A stretch of 64,000 nucleotides of DNA from Pseudofrankia coriaricola (GCF_001854805.1 NZ_MBLO01000239.1:1-64000); one strand, 5' to 3'. Shown: positions 1 to 9,213, numbered from the stretch's first letter. The notes: generated by a model from the letters alone, not told the origin. Numbers and translations are program-made.

Positions 1-3
1 GCT

Positions 4-56
4 GGGAGCGAAGCGAGTAAGGGGCCGTAGCGCCGTGCCCGCACGGAGCGAACCAG
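4..56 (-). repeat. 53-bp dispersed repeat behind cysS
   Basis: Read on the minus strand this segment starts CTGGTTCGCTCCGT and ends ACTCGCTTCGCTCCC. It matches 26696-26748 (plus strand, behind proS) at 50 of 53 positions. It begins 16 bases after the cysS stop codon. A second, shorter TTCGCTC motif precedes it. It probably continues beyond the left edge of the window. No coding potential is apparent. Its role is unknown. Confidence 0.75.
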
Positions 57-71
57 AGACAGAGCGAACCA

Positions 72-1616
72 TCAACGCAGATGCCAGCGCTGTCCCTCGG
101 GTGTGTCGTCGACGATGATGTCGGCGGCGGCGAGGCGGGCGCGGATCGAGTCGGCCTCGGCGAAGTCACGCCGGGCCCGCGCGGACGAGCGCAGGTCCAG
201 GACGATCTCCATGACGCCGTCGAGTGCCGGGCGAAGCTCCGCGCCAGCGGCCGGCCACTGCTCGACCGGGTCCAGCCCGAGGACGGCGAGCATGCGCCGC
301 GCGACCACCGCCCATCCGGCGAGCTCGCGGCTGTGAGCCTTGGCCAGCACCTGGTTGCCCTGGCCCACCGCGCCGAAGATCGCCGCGAGCGCCCGGGCGA
401 TACCGAGATCGTCGTCGAGCGACTCGGCGAAGGCGGCCCACGTCGCCGCCGGCGACGCCACCCCCGCGCCCGCGCCCGCGCCCGCGCCCGCCGGAGCCTC
501 GGCGCTCGGACCGCCCCTGGCGCCCTTGCCCCGGGTTCTGGGCGCTGTGCGCACGGGCGGCGCGGCGGGTGCCTCGGCCGCCAGCGCGGCCGCGGTTTCC
601 GGCCCGCCAAGGATGTCCAGGGCGTTGCGGACGAACGTCTCCACCCGGTCGTACGCCGCCGCCGACTCGGCGAGCGTCGCGGCGCTGAACTCCAGCGTCG
701 AGCGGTAGTGCGCGGAGAGCAGGTGGTAACGCAGCACCTGCGGGCGCACCTGCGCGAGCACGTCGGTGACGAAGTACGAGTTACCCAGCGACTTCGACAT
801 CTTGGTGCCGCCGGTCGTCAACAGCCCGGTGTGCATCCAGTACCTGGCCATCTCCGGCTCGGCGGGCAGGCCACCGTGGCCGGCGGTCACGCACACCGTC
901 TGTGCCCGCTCGTTCTCGTGGTGCGGGAACACCAGGTCCAGGCCGCCGCCATGGATGTCGAACACCTGGCCCAGGTACTTGCCGGCCATCGCGGAGCATT
1001 CGAGGTGCCAGCCGGGCCGACCAGGGCCCCAGGGCGAGTCCCAGGCAGGCTCGCCGGGGCGCGAGGCCTTCCACAGGGCGAAGTCACGCGGGTCGGCCTT
1101 GCCGGGCTCGGCCTCGGGGGAGGCCTGCATGGCGTCGGGCCGCTGGTTGGACAGGGCGCCGTAGTCGGCATAACGCCCGACGCGGAACCACACCGAGCCG
1201 TCGCCCTCATAAGCGAAGCCGCCCGCCATCAGGCGGGCGATCATGGCGTGCATCTCGGGTATGTGTGCCGTCGCCCGTGGCTCGATCGTCGGTGGCAGGA
1301 TGCCGACCGACCGGTAGGCGTCGTCGAACGCCCGGGTCTCGCGGGTCGCCAGCTCCCAGACGGAGACAGCCTCCCGGCCCGCGTTTACGATGATCTTATC
1401 GTCGATGTCTGTGACGTTCTGCACATACGTGACGGCGTATCCGGACGCGAGCAGCCAGCGTCGCAGCAGGTCGAAGGCGACCGCCGAGCGAAGGTGGCCG
1501 ACGTGCGGGCCGGACTGGACGGTCGGCCCACACACGTAGACGCCCACGTGGCCGGGGCGCAGCGGCTCGAACAGCCGCACACGCCGCGTACGCGTGTCGT
1601 ATAGGTGCAGGCTCAC
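72..1616 (-). CDS. cysS: Cysteinyl-tRNA synthetase
   Basis: Charges tRNA-Cys with cysteine in the cytoplasm (class I synthetase). The HIGH-type motif is HVGH near residue 39, following the zinc-ligand cysteine in YVCGPTVQ. The KMSKS motif is TKMSKSLGNS near residue 280. The HHENE zinc/substrate region is present. At 514 residues it is longer than the usual 460-480 because of a low-complexity Ala/Pro/Gly insertion (about residues 345-390, including a run of GA dipeptides encoded by a GCGCCC microsatellite). The insertion lies between the catalytic core and the C-terminal helical domain. The GTG start at 1616 has no Shine-Dalgarno sequence but has a TATTCT box eight bases upstream, so a leaderless message is possible. 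In mycobacteria cysS lies beside ispD-ispF and carD, as here. Confidence 0.97.
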   Translation of the reverse strand: MSLHLYDTRTRRVRLFEPLRPGHVGVYVCGPTVQSGPHVGHLRSAVAFDLLRRWLLASGYAVTYVQNVTDIDDKIIVNAGREAVSVWELATRETRAFDDAYRSVGILPPTIEPRATAHIPEMHAMIARLMAGGFAYEGDGSVWFRVGRYADYGALSNQRPDAMQASPEAEPGKADPRDFALWKASRPGEPAWDSPWGPGRPGWHLECSAMAGKYLGQVFDIHGGGLDLVFPHHENERAQTVCVTAGHGGLPAEPEMARYWMHTGLLTTGGTKMSKSLGNSYFVTDVLAQVRPQVLRYHLLSAHYRSTLEFSAATLAESAAAYDRVETFVRNALDILGGPETAAALAAEAPAAPPVRTAPRTRGKGARGGPSAEAPAGAGAGAGAGVASPAATWAAFAESLDDDLGIARALAAIFGAVGQGNQVLAKAHSRELAGWAVVARRMLAVLGLDPVEQWPAAGAELRPALDGVMEIVLDLRSSARARRDFAEADSIRARLAAADIIVDDTPEGQRWHLR

Positions 1617-1622
1617 CTGTCA

Positions 1623-1628
1623 AGAATA
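1623..1628 (-). promoter_or_regulatory. Possible -10 box of cysS
   Basis: On the minus strand TATTCT is followed by seven bases and then the GTG start of cysS. That spacing would place transcription start at or next to the start codon. No good -35 element is visible because the upstream bases form the hairpin of the repeat at 1631-1768. Confidence 0.35.
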
Positions 1629-1630
1629 CC

Positions 1631-1768
1631 GGCGGGCGCCAGGGCGCCCGCCGATCGGGCGCTGAGCGCCCTGCAACGTGGTTCCGGATCCAGGCATATG
1701 GCGGTGGCCGGCCTGGTCCTGGGTCGACGAGGTGGCTAAGTTGGCGCCAGCGCTGATGCGCTGTCACC
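1631..1768 (-). repeat. Double-hairpin dispersed repeat, copy A
   Basis: Read on the minus strand it begins GGTGACAGCGCATCAGCGC and ends in two hairpins: GGGCGCT-C-AGCGCCC, then an 11-bp stem with a two-base loop whose arms are CGGCGGGCGCC and GGCGCCCGCCG. The same design and clear blocks of identity occur at 4009-4153 and 14763-14917. This copy lies directly 5' of cysS. The rest of the 1617-1899 spacer holds no gene that I can support. Confidence 0.7.
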
Positions 1769-1899
1769 ATCGCGGGTTGGCTACCGCTTACTGGCGCCGC
1801 GGGCGCTCACTGGCGTGTCGGGCGATGGGCGCCCACCGCCCAACCGCCGGACTATCGGTCGGATTTCTTGGCCGGTGCCGCTATCCGCGTGGACGCGGG

Positions 1900-2292
1900 C
1901 TAACCGGTCGTGAGGATCCGGGTGGGGGTCACCCGGATAACGACGCGGACGGCGTCTGGCTCGTCCCATTTGTAGGGCTCGCCGGTGTACTTCACGGCGA
2001 GACGGTCGATCAGCTCACGCCCACCGTCCTCGGACAGGGTCGCCGTGCCGCGTACCTCGACATAGGAGTACGGGTCTCTCTGGTCAAGGAACATCAGCGC
2101 GACGCGCCCGTCGCGCGCGAGATCACGCTCCTTGGCCCGGCCGCGGACCGTCGAGAGCAGCAGGTCGTCACCGTCACGCTCGATCCACAGCACGGTCAAC
2201 CGTGGCGAGCCATCCGGCCGAAGCGTCGCCAGGGTGACGTACGTCGGCGCGTCCGCCAGCACCTTGACCGTCTCCGGTAGGCGTACATCCAT
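1900..2292 (-). CDS. PPOX-class F420-dependent oxidoreductase
   Basis: A 130-residue split-barrel flavin/deazaflavin-binding protein. Family features seen are TYVTLATLRPDGSPRLTVLWIE (strand-turn-strand that binds the cofactor), LLLSTVRGRAKERDLARDGRVAL and PYSYVEVRGTATL. Actinobacterial members of this size usually use F420 or FMN to reduce unknown substrates or bind biliverdin-like ligands. The ATG at 2292 is chosen because GGAG sits about 7 bases upstream and it begins at the conserved domain. The longer frame starting at 2388 adds 32 unconserved-looking residues. It stands alone between cysS and ispF. The substrate cannot be told from the sequence. Confidence 0.85.
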   Translation of the reverse strand: MDVRLPETVKVLADAPTYVTLATLRPDGSPRLTVLWIERDGDDLLLSTVRGRAKERDLARDGRVALMFLDQRDPYSYVEVRGTATLSEDGGRELIDRLAVKYTGEPYKWDEPDAVRVVIRVTPTRILTTG

Positions 2293-2491
2293 CAGTGCGC
2301 TCCAAGAGGAACCACCCGGCAGCAGCGGCGCCCAGCGAAGACCCGCCTCGGCCACTTGCATCCAGCAAGGGTTGACCTTTTCGGTCAACCTTCCCCATTA
2401 CGGGCCTGACGCCGGACAAAGAATGCCAAGTTGGCATCTCCATGCCGTCCCAGGCCCCGGCCCGGCGACGCCGACGGGCCGCGCGTTCGGC

Positions 2492-3016
2492 CTACAGCCG
2501 CGCCACCAAGGCCGTGGCGATGGCGGCGAGGCCCTCGCCTCGGCCGGTCAGCCCCAGACCGTCGGTGGTCGTCGCGGACACGCTGACGGGCACGCCACCG
2601 AGTGCCGCAGACATCACCGCCGCGGCCTCGTCGCGCCGCTTCGCCATCCGCGGGCGGTTCCCGACGACCTGGACGGCGACGTTGCCCACCGTCCAGCCAT
2701 CGACGGCCAGCAGCCGGGCGGTCTCGCCGAGGAGCGCCGCGCCGGTCGCGCCAGCCCACTCCGGGCGGTCGGTGCCGAACACCTTGCCGAGGTCGCCCAG
2801 CCCCGAGGCGATCAGCAGCGCGTCACAGGCCGCGTGCGCGGCGACGTCGCCGTCGGAGTGGCCGGCGAGGCCGGTCTCGCCCTCCCAGAGCAGGCAGGCG
2901 ACCCAGCAGGGCCGGCCCTGCTCGAACGGGTGCACGTCGACACCGACGCCGACGCGCGGCAGCGCGACCGGGACGGGGGGCGCCGCCGGGCCTGGCGCCG
3001 AGGCGGGCGCGGTCAC
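2492..3016 (-). CDS. ispF: 2-C-methyl-D-erythritol 2,4-cyclodiphosphate synthase
   Basis: Fifth step of the non-mevalonate (MEP) isoprenoid pathway: cyclises the CDP-ME 2-phosphate to MEcPP with loss of CMP. The metal-binding DVHPF motif (about residues 27-31) and the [11 protein letters not shown] motif are intact, as is the C-terminal [18 protein letters not shown] block. Length of 174 residues is slightly above the usual 155-160 because of a Pro/Ala N-terminus. The GTG start overlaps the ispD stop by four bases (GTGA), so the two are translationally coupled. Confidence 0.97.
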   Translation of the reverse strand: MTAPASAPGPAAPPVPVALPRVGVGVDVHPFEQGRPCWVACLLWEGETGLAGHSDGDVAAHAACDALLIASGLGDLGKVFGTDRPEWAGATGAALLGETARLLAVDGWTVGNVAVQVVGNRPRMAKRRDEAAAVMSAALGGVPVSVSATTTDGLGLTGRGEGLAAIATALVARL

Positions 3017-3735
3017 GACGACCGCCCCGATTCGGCCAGCGGGCGCCGAGCCAGCAGCGCCTCGGCGAACAGGAGGTCCGCGGCCCGGGTCACCTTGAAC
3101 GCCTCGTCAGCGCCCGGGATGGTCGCCACCGGCACCCCCAGACGCTCCACGAGGCCGGCGTCGTCGGTCACCGCCGGCAGGTCGCCGTCCTGGCTCGCGT
3201 ACGCCGCCTCCAGCACCTCCCGGCGGAAGCCCTGCGGGGTCTGGACCGCGCGCAGGCCGCCACGCGGCGGGGTGCGCAGCACCCGCCCGTCCGCGTCGAC
3301 CTCCTTGACCGTGTCCGCGAGCGGCAGCACCGGGATGACGGCCGGATGCCCGCCGAGCACGGCACGCGCGACCGCGTCGACGAGCGACGGCGGGGTGAGC
3401 GGGCGGGCCGCGTCGTGTACCAGTACCACCCGGATGTCGTCGTCCAGGGCGCGCAGCGCACCACGCACGGAGTCGACCCGCTCGGCGCCGCCCGGCAGCA
3501 CCCGCACATCTGGACCCAGCAGCCGGCTCACCACCTCCACCAGGGTCGGCGGGGCGGCCACGACGATCTGCGACACCAGCTCGGCCGCCGACAGCGCCTG
3601 CACCGCGTGCACCAGCATGGGACGGCCGCCGAGCGGCCGAAGCGCCTTCGGCACCCCGCCGCCGAGCCGCTCTCCTCGGCCGGCCGCCGGCACGACGACG
3701 GCAACCCGCGCGCCAGCCTCGTTCACCGCGGTCAC
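3013..3735 (-). CDS. ispD: 2-C-methyl-D-erythritol 4-phosphate cytidylyltransferase
   Basis: Third MEP-pathway step: transfers CMP from CTP to MEP. The N-terminal nucleotide-binding loop [20 protein letters not shown] (about residues 13-32) contains the catalytic Arg and Lys. [13 protein letters not shown] is the family signature and [11 protein letters not shown] lies near the C-terminal third. A length of 240 residues is typical. The GTG start has GAGG about 6 bases upstream. It is first gene of an ispD-ispF pair. In mycobacteria carD lies directly upstream, whereas here carD is 5 kb away on the opposite strand. Confidence 0.97.
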   Translation of the reverse strand: MTAVNEAGARVAVVVPAAGRGERLGGGVPKALRPLGGRPMLVHAVQALSAAELVSQIVVAAPPTLVEVVSRLLGPDVRVLPGGAERVDSVRGALRALDDDIRVVLVHDAARPLTPPSLVDAVARAVLGGHPAVIPVLPLADTVKEVDADGRVLRTPPRGGLRAVQTPQGFRREVLEAAYASQDGDLPAVTDDAGLVERLGVPVATIPGADEAFKVTRAADLLFAEALLARRPLAESGRSS

Positions 3736-4008
3736 CGCTGACCTCGCTTGATCTCAGACCTCACCAGAATCCAGACCGATCAGGACCCCGCCGACGACCG
3801 GCAATCCCCACCAGGCCAGTCAGCCACGTCCCGAGACAAGAGGAACCATCCCGCCGGGCCACCCCAGGGCCCTCCGGGCCGAGGCAGCTCGCCCCGAACC
3901 TACCGGCCACCCCGGCCCACCACAAACGCGCACCGCCCCAGCACTCCCCGCACCTGGTCTCCGGCGGCCAGGAGTGCCCCCAGGTCGAGGCAACACGCAA
4001 CCACAGCA
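3736..4008. other. Spacer between ispD and the disA-side repeat
   Basis: This stretch is 273 bases long and has open frames on both strands, but they have no start-site support and Pro/Ser/Arg-rich translations typical of GC-rich shadow frames. I see no RNA gene here. It presumably contains the ispD promoter on the minus strand, but I cannot point to a convincing one. Confidence 0.5.
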
Positions 4009-4153
4009 GGTGACAGCGCTTAAGCGCAGCGCCAACCCAGCCACGTCCTCGCCCCGGCACCACAGCAACCACGGCCATACACATGTATCGGGCACCACGT
4101 GGGGAGGACGCTCAGCGTCCGATGGCTGGCGGCGCACTCAGCGTCCGCCAGCC
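4009..4153 (+). repeat. Double-hairpin dispersed repeat, copy B
   Basis: Begins GGTGACAGCGC and ends in two hairpins, GGACGCT-C-AGCGTCC and then GGCTGGCGG paired with CCGCCAGCC. It abuts the disA stop codon at 4154, so read from disA it would act as a double-stem terminator. Block identity with copies A (1631-1768) and C (14763-14917) extends over most of its length with small gaps. Confidence 0.7.
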
Positions 4154-5233
4154 TTATGCGTAGCGCTCGAGGATGGAGGACTCGGCGAGGCGGGAGAGGC
4201 CTTCGCGGACGGCCCTGGCCCGGGTCTCGCCGACGCCGTCGACGGCCTGCAGATCGTCGACGCCGGCGGCGAGGAGCTTCTGCAGGGTGGCGAAGTGGTC
4301 CACCAGCCGGTCGACGATCAGGCGCGGCACGCGGGGGATCTTCGCGAGCATGCGGTAGCCGCGCGGGCTGATCTGGCGGTCCAGCACCTCGGCGCCGCCG
4401 CCGAGACCGAGGGCGCGGGCGAGCGCGGTCAGGTCGAGCAGATCGGTCGCCGACATCGCGGCCAGGTCGGTGAGCACCTCGGCCGGGCCGCCGACCTTGG
4501 TGCTGGCGGGCAGGTAGTCGCGCACGGTCAGCTCGCGCTCGGTCTCGACGCCGGCCATCAGCTCCTCGAGCTGCAGCGAGAGCAGCCGGCCGTCGGTGCC
4601 GAGCTCGACGACGTAGCTCTCGATCTCGTCGGCGATCCGGCGGACCATCTCCAGCCGTTGCAGGACGGAGATCGCGTCGCGCACGGTGACGAGATCCTCG
4701 ATCTCCAGGGCCGACAGCGTGCCGGCGACCTCATCGAGGCGCATCTTGTAGCGCTCCAGGGTCGCCAGCGCCTGGTTCGCGCGGGAGAGGATCGCGGCCG
4801 AGCCATCGAGGACGTAGCGACGGCCGACGACGTACAGCGCGATGATGTGCATCGACTGGCTCACCGAGATCACCGGCAGGCTGGTCTGCCTGGCCACCCT
4901 CTCGGCGGTGCGGTGGCGCGTCCCGGACTCCTCCGTCGGAATCATCGGGTCGGGCACCAGGTGGACCGCGGCGCGCACGATCCGGGTGAGGTCGGACGAC
5001 AGCACTATCGCGCCGTCCATCTTGGCGAGCTCGCGCAGCCGGGTCGCCGAGAACTCGACGTCCAGCTCGAAACCACCGGTGCAGATCCCCTCCACGACCT
5101 TGTCGCGACCGAGGACGATCAGCGCGCCGGTGTGGCCGCGGAGGATGCGCTCGAGGCCGTCACGAAAGGGGGTTCCGGGCGCCACGGCGGCCAGCGTGGC
5201 CCGGAAGACGTCATCCCCGGGTGGTCCTGCCAT
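4154..5233 (-). CDS. disA: DNA integrity scanning diadenylate cyclase DisA
   Basis: Makes the second messenger c-di-AMP from two ATP and slows synthesis when it meets branched DNA. The N-terminal DAC domain (about residues 10-150) has the DGAIVL motif and the [12 protein letters not shown] block with the catalytic RHR. A central helical spine follows. The C-terminal helix-hairpin-helix region (about 290-350) includes [19 protein letters not shown]. The length of 359 residues is standard. ATG at 5233 is preceded by GAGGAG. It lies downstream of radA in the same direction, the usual actinobacterial and Bacillus pairing, but 322 bases separate them. Confidence 0.97.
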   Translation of the reverse strand: MAGPPGDDVFRATLAAVAPGTPFRDGLERILRGHTGALIVLGRDKVVEGICTGGFELDVEFSATRLRELAKMDGAIVLSSDLTRIVRAAVHLVPDPMIPTEESGTRHRTAERVARQTSLPVISVSQSMHIIALYVVGRRYVLDGSAAILSRANQALATLERYKMRLDEVAGTLSALEIEDLVTVRDAISVLQRLEMVRRIADEIESYVVELGTDGRLLSLQLEELMAGVETERELTVRDYLPASTKVGGPAEVLTDLAAMSATDLLDLTALARALGLGGGAEVLDRQISPRGYRMLAKIPRVPRLIVDRLVDHFATLQKLLAAGVDDLQAVDGVGETRARAVREGLSRLAESSILERYA

Positions 5234-5555
5234 CGGGCTCCTCTACTCCTCCTGCCGAGACCCTCCGGACGAGCGACTATGCCACCGCTTATGCGCCGGC
5301 ACCGCGACCGAGGTCTCTTACCACGGTGGTAATGCTATCGAGCCCGCGGGTACCACCATGGAGAGCCTCCGCCCGGTGGTCAGAAAAACATTTGACCTGG
5401 TGAGCAGGTCGCCCTAACCGCGCCTTGTTGGTCGAGCGGGCATCTCCCCGTCGAAACCCGACGGATCCGCCTGGCCACTCCGGACAGCCGGCGCCGGGCA
5501 ACCCGCCGGGTGAGCATCTTCGTGAACCCGGCCGCACGCGGCCGTTCCAGCACCG
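5234..5555. other. Spacer between radA and disA
   Basis: 322 bases without a supportable gene. The minus-strand frame at 5289-5537 lacks a ribosome binding site and resembles no family. The spacer contains the palindrome described separately at 5318-5332 and a second GGTACCACC-type half site about 25 bases further on. A disA promoter is expected here. Confidence 0.5.
5318..5332. promoter_or_regulatory. Palindrome upstream of disA
   Basis: TTACCACGGTGGTAA is a perfect inverted repeat of seven-base arms around one central base, 85 bases upstream of the disA start. It is more AT-rich than its surroundings and has the size of a repressor operator. Which protein binds it is unknown. Confidence 0.4.
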
Positions 5556-7037
5556 CTATCCGGCATACATCTTGCTGATCGCGGTGGGTAGATCGGTCAC
5601 CTCCGTCACCGTCATCCCCTCTGGAGTCATCCCGGACAGCCGAGGCACGAGCGCCCGCCGGAAGCCGAGCCGCGACGCCGCGGCCAGCCGACGCTCGACG
5701 CCGCTGACCGAGCGGATCTCACCGGTGAGCCCGACCTCACCGAGCGCGATCAGGTCGGGCGGGATCGCCCGCTCCTGCGCCGAGCTCACCATCGCCAGCG
5801 CCACGGCCAGGTCCGAGGCGGGCTCGTAGAGCCGCACGCCGCCGACCGAGGCGGTGAAGATGTCGCTGGCCCCCAGGCTGGAGAATCCGGACCGCTTCTG
5901 CAGCACGGCAGTGATCATCGCGACTCGGGCGCCGTCGAGCCCGGACACCGCCCGCCGTGGCGGCAGCGGCGCCGGCGAGGCGCCGCCCGGCCCGCCGCCC
6001 CCGCCGGTCCTGGCGACGACGCTCTGCGGCGCGACGAGCGCCTGCACCTCGGCGACGAGTGGCCGGCGGCCCTCGACCATCACGGTGACGCACACGCCCG
6101 GTACAGCGCTCGCGGCCGCGCCGCGAGACAGGAACAGGCCGCTCGGGTCGGCGATGCCCCAGATGCCGTTCTCGTTCATCTCGAAGCAGCCGACCTCGTC
6201 CGTCGGCCCGTGGCGGTTCTTGATCGCGCGGACCATCCGCAGCGCGGTCTGCTGGTCGCCCTCGAAGTGCAGCACCACGTCGACGAGATGCTCGAGCAGC
6301 CGCGGGCCGGCGACCGCGCCGTCCTTGGTGACGTGCCCGACCAACACGGTCGCGAGGCCCAGCGCCCTGGCGGTGCGGATCAGCGCCGCGGCGACCTCGC
6401 GGACCTGGGTCACGCCACCCGCCACGCCCTCGACGCCGGCAGCGGAGATCGTCTGCACCGAGTCGACCACCAGCAGTGTCGGCTGGACCTCCTCGACGTG
6501 GCCCAGCAGCGCCCCGAGGTCGGTCTCGGCCGCGAGCCACAGGTCGTGGTGCAGCGTGCCGGTGCGCCCGGCACGCAGCCTGACCTGGGCGGCCGACTCC
6601 TCCCCGGTGACGATGAGCGCCCGGTGACCGGCCTCGGCGCTGCGCGCGGCGACCTCCAGCAACAGCGTCGACTTGCCCACCCCCGGCTCGCCGGCGAGCA
6701 GGATCACGGCGCCGGGCACGACCCCGCCCCCGAGCACCCGGTCGAGCTCGTCGACGCCGGTGGCGCGGCGGGTCGCCGGTGTCGGGTCGACCTCCGTCAT
6801 GGGCTTGGCCGGAATGGTCACCGTGGCGGCGGCGGTGGCGCCGGAGCCGCCCACGGCCGCCTTCCGCGGCGCGGCCCGTTGCGCCTCCAGCGTCCCCCAC
6901 GCCTGGCAGCGCGAGCAGCGCCCGGCCCACCGGATCGACTCGGCGCCGCACTCACCGCACCGGAACCCGCCGCCGGCCCGCGTCCGGCTTCCCCCGCCGC
7001 CGGCCGACTCGTTCCCACTGGACCGCGAAACCGCCAT
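5556..7037 (-). CDS. radA: DNA repair protein RadA (Sms)
   Basis: RecA-like branch-migration helicase acting on recombination intermediates. The N-terminal C4 zinc finger is C-G-E-C with C-S-R-C (about residues 27-46). Walker A is GEPGVGKST (about 120-128). The family-specific KNRHG motif is KNRHGPTDEVG. The C-terminal Lon-like domain carries GEVGLTGEIRSV. The length of 493 residues is somewhat above the typical 455-480, with a Gly/Arg-rich N-terminus and a Gly/Pro-rich loop near residue 345. It stands upstream of disA and next to the lpqE-like gene, as in mycobacteria. Confidence 0.97.
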   Translation of the reverse strand: MAVSRSSGNESAGGGGSRTRAGGGFRCGECGAESIRWAGRCSRCQAWGTLEAQRAAPRKAAVGGSGATAAATVTIPAKPMTEVDPTPATRRATGVDELDRVLGGGVVPGAVILLAGEPGVGKSTLLLEVAARSAEAGHRALIVTGEESAAQVRLRAGRTGTLHHDLWLAAETDLGALLGHVEEVQPTLLVVDSVQTISAAGVEGVAGGVTQVREVAAALIRTARALGLATVLVGHVTKDGAVAGPRLLEHLVDVVLHFEGDQQTALRMVRAIKNRHGPTDEVGCFEMNENGIWGIADPSGLFLSRGAAASAVPGVCVTVMVEGRRPLVAEVQALVAPQSVVARTGGGGGPGGASPAPLPPRRAVSGLDGARVAMITAVLQKRSGFSSLGASDIFTASVGGVRLYEPASDLAVALAMVSSAQERAIPPDLIALGEVGLTGEIRSVSGVERRLAAASRLGFRRALVPRLSGMTPEGMTVTEVTDLPTAISKMYAG

Positions 7038-7169
7038 GGCCCGAAAGTAGCCACCGGGTGCGACAGTATTTCTGGTTCGCTCCGGAACAAGCCCCGGGGT
7101 TGGGCGGGAAGGTTGTTGCGCCGAGTCAGTGATGTGACTCGGACAGGACCGGTGGACGACGGTGCGGCG

Positions 7170-7898
7170 TCAGCCGGCGGTGGAAGTGGCGCTGGTCCCC
7201 ACGGTCGGCGTGGCGGTGGAGCCGGCCGTCGGCGAGGCGGTCGAGCCCGCGGTCGGCGACTCGGTCGTCACCGTCGTCGGGGTCGCGGTGGGCGTCGCGG
7301 ACGCGGACGGTGTGGCCGTGGGCGTGCCGGACGCGCCGGGCAGCGGCTCCTCGACGGGCACGTCCAGGGTGACGGAGCCGGCCTTGGCGAACGTGAAGGT
7401 CACCTTCGTCGCGGAGCCCACCGGCAGGTCCTTCTTCAGGCCGGTGAGGCTCGGCGCGGAGCCGTTGGCGATGTAGATCTGCCCTCCGGCCGGGGGCAGC
7501 GTCGCCGGGCTGCCGGGGCTGCCCCCGGCGGCGTCGGGCGACGAGACGCCGACCAGTTCGTCAGCCTCGCCGCCGCCGTTGAACAGGGCCGAGATGACCT
7601 GAGCGTCCTCACCGGACTTGGCCGGGCCGGCGACGTAGACGTTGCGCAGGTCGATGGTGCCGACGGCGCCGTTGGCGGTGTTCGTCGTCGTGCGCGCCAG
7701 GCCCGTCATCGCATCCGTGCCACTGGCGCAGGCCGCCAGCGCCGGCGTGCACAGCAGCGCGGCGGCGGCCAGCGCCGCCGCTCCGCGGCGCAGCGAGCGG
7801 GCCGGGGCGACGCCCGCGGCGCGCGAGGTGGGCTGGGCGGACGAGACGGCGGGACGGCGCGAGATGGCTGCGCTGCGCGCCCCCGGACGGCGGCTCAC
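7170..7898 (-). CDS. lpqE: LpqE-like lipoprotein (PCuAC-type fold)
   Basis: Predicted secreted lipoprotein of 242 residues. A long Arg-rich N-region leads to a hydrophobic stretch and the lipobox LAAC with Cys57. The middle (about 60-185) resembles the copper-chaperone-like DUF461/PCuAC domain: IDLRNVYVAG, ISALFNGGGEADELVGV and a final GSVTLDVPVEE strand. The last 55 residues are Thr/Ser/Ala/Pro repeats, likely cell-wall spacer. The GTG at 7898 has AGGAG about 10 bases upstream. The frame open to 8441 is not needed. Neighbourhood with radA matches lpqE-radA-disA of M. tuberculosis. Copper binding is inferred from the family; the His/Met ligands are not evident. Confidence 0.8.
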   Translation of the reverse strand: MSRRPGARSAAISRRPAVSSAQPTSRAAGVAPARSLRRGAAALAAAALLCTPALAACASGTDAMTGLARTTTNTANGAVGTIDLRNVYVAGPAKSGEDAQVISALFNGGGEADELVGVSSPDAAGGSPGSPATLPPAGGQIYIANGSAPSLTGLKKDLPVGSATKVTFTFAKAGSVTLDVPVEEPLPGASGTPTATPSASATPTATPTTVTTESPTAGSTASPTAGSTATPTVGTSATSTAG

Positions 7899-8693
7899 GG
7901 CTCGGTGACTCCTGTCGTGCGGGCGCGGCACCCCGAACAGGGCGCCCGCGCTGGTCCAGTAGCGCAGCCGGACGACGATACGGGCACGGGGACGGCCGCG
8001 AGGGGGCGCCTTTGGCTGCTCGGCGCTAAGACTAGCCACCTGGTATGCGCACGTGCCTCGCGCGGGCCGCGAGCCCCGGCGCGGTGTGACCGCTGCCTCC
8101 CCGGCGTGGCCGTGTCCCGGACCGCGGCCGAGTGCGCGCGCCCACCGGTCCCGCGCCGCCTCGGTGGATCGAGGCGGGTGTCGGCGGATCAGGGCGGGTG
8201 TCGACGCCAGTCGGAATCTCGCGATTGCCAACCAGTCCGCTACACCGCGCCACCGTTTTGTCGGCGCCAGGCAGGCACGCCCGCCTCCACGCGAGGCGAC
8301 GGAATATGACGCGCCGAGCACCGGTGCGGTTCGCGGTGGCGGAACTGAGCTGCCCATGCCGCGGCCTTCGACTCGAGGCGACGCGGTGTGTTCGTGAGTC
8401 AGCCGCCCCCCGACCTTCGGATCTGGACTTGACCGGCTCATGGACGCGCGAGTGTGGCGAGCGTTTCAGCAGGTCGGACGCCAGGTCGGACAGTTCGGTC
8501 AGACCAGCTGGACGGCTTGACCGAAGCGGCGCAAGCCGGCGACGGGCGGTGTTCGTGGTGGGCGGAGCGTGGCCAGAACGCTCCGCTGCGCCCGACCACG
8601 GCGCCCCTGCCAGCCGCACGGGACCCAGCATGCGTCTGACCTGCAGCGATGCGTGCGTGTTACGCTAGTAGAGGCGGAAGGGGCACGTGACAC
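7899..8693. other. Large spacer between lpqE and carD
   Basis: About 795 bases between divergent genes. Several frames are open on both strands (for example 8032-8631 minus and 8132-8668 plus), but they lack start signals and give Arg/Pro/Ser-rich shadows. Short direct repeats are present, such as GGCGGGTGTCG twice near 8175-8205 and CAGGTCGGAC twice near 8470. It must hold the promoters for lpqE and carD. No known RNA motif was recognised. Confidence 0.45.
8630..8665 (+). promoter_or_regulatory. Candidate carD promoter
   Basis: A CTGACC element is followed after 19 bases by TACGCT, about 30 bases before the carD start. The spacing is longer than ideal, so this is a weak call. A purine-rich GGAAGGGG stretch, likely the ribosome binding site, sits between it and the ATG at 8694. 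Confidence 0.3.
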
Positions 8694-9176
8694 ATGGCTT
8701 TCCAAGTCGGCGAGACCGTCGTTTACCCGCATCACGGGGCTGCTCTCATCGATGCGATTGAAACGCGCGTCATCAAAGGTGAAGAGAAACTCTATCTCGT
8801 GCTCAAGGTGGCTCAGGGTGACCTGACCGTACGCGTACCGGCCGACAACATCGGCATGGTTGGCGTACGCGATGTAGTCGGCCAGGACGGCCTCGAGCGC
8901 GTCTTCGAGGTGCTGCGCGCACCGCACACCGAGGAGCCGACCAACTGGTCGCGCCGGTACAAGGCCAACCTCGAGAAGTTGGCCTCGGGCGACGTCAACA
9001 AGGTCGCCGAGGTCGTCCGCGACCTGTGGCGCCGTGACCGCGAGCGCGGCCTGTCGGCCGGCGAAAAGCGGATGCTCAGCAAGGCTCGGCAGATCCTCGT
9101 CAGTGAGCTCGCCCTTGCGGAGGGCACCAACGAGGACAAGGCCGAGGCCATGCTCGACGAGGTCCTCGCCGGTTGA
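8694..9176 (+). CDS. carD: CarD-family RNA polymerase-binding regulator
   Basis: Essential actinobacterial factor that binds the RNA polymerase beta subunit and stabilises open promoter complexes, notably at rRNA promoters. The 160-residue protein has the N-terminal Tudor-like RNAP-interaction domain beginning [15 protein letters not shown]. The C-terminal helical DNA-binding domain includes the conserved tryptophan in [13 protein letters not shown]. Sequence is close to full-length mycobacterial CarD. It ends at a strong intrinsic-type hairpin (9214-9262), so it is probably monocistronic. Confidence 0.97.
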   Translation: MAFQVGETVVYPHHGAALIDAIETRVIKGEEKLYLVLKVAQGDLTVRVPADNIGMVGVRDVVGQDGLERVFEVLRAPHTEEPTNWSRRYKANLEKLASGDVNKVAEVVRDLWRRDRERGLSAGEKRMLSKARQILVSELALAEGTNEDKAEAMLDEVLAG

Positions 9177-9213
9177 TCACGCCCGACCCAGCTCGCTGAC
9201 CCTCCGGGTCAGA

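Noticed and set aside
81-1604. 507-residue plus-strand frame across cysS
   Set aside because: It is the antisense shadow of a clear cysteinyl-tRNA synthetase, and its translation is Arg/Gly-rich without family motifs.
1617-1770. T-box-type leader ahead of cysS
   Set aside because: The conserved T-box core and specifier loop are not visible, and the same hairpins occur next to unrelated genes, so it is a dispersed repeat.
2132-3751. 539-residue plus-strand frame across ispF-ispD
   Set aside because: Antisense to two well-identified enzymes; composition is that of a GC-rich shadow frame.
8032-8668. Overlapping frames in the lpqE-carD spacer
   Set aside because: No ribosome binding sites, no family motif, and open on both strands as expected from GC content.
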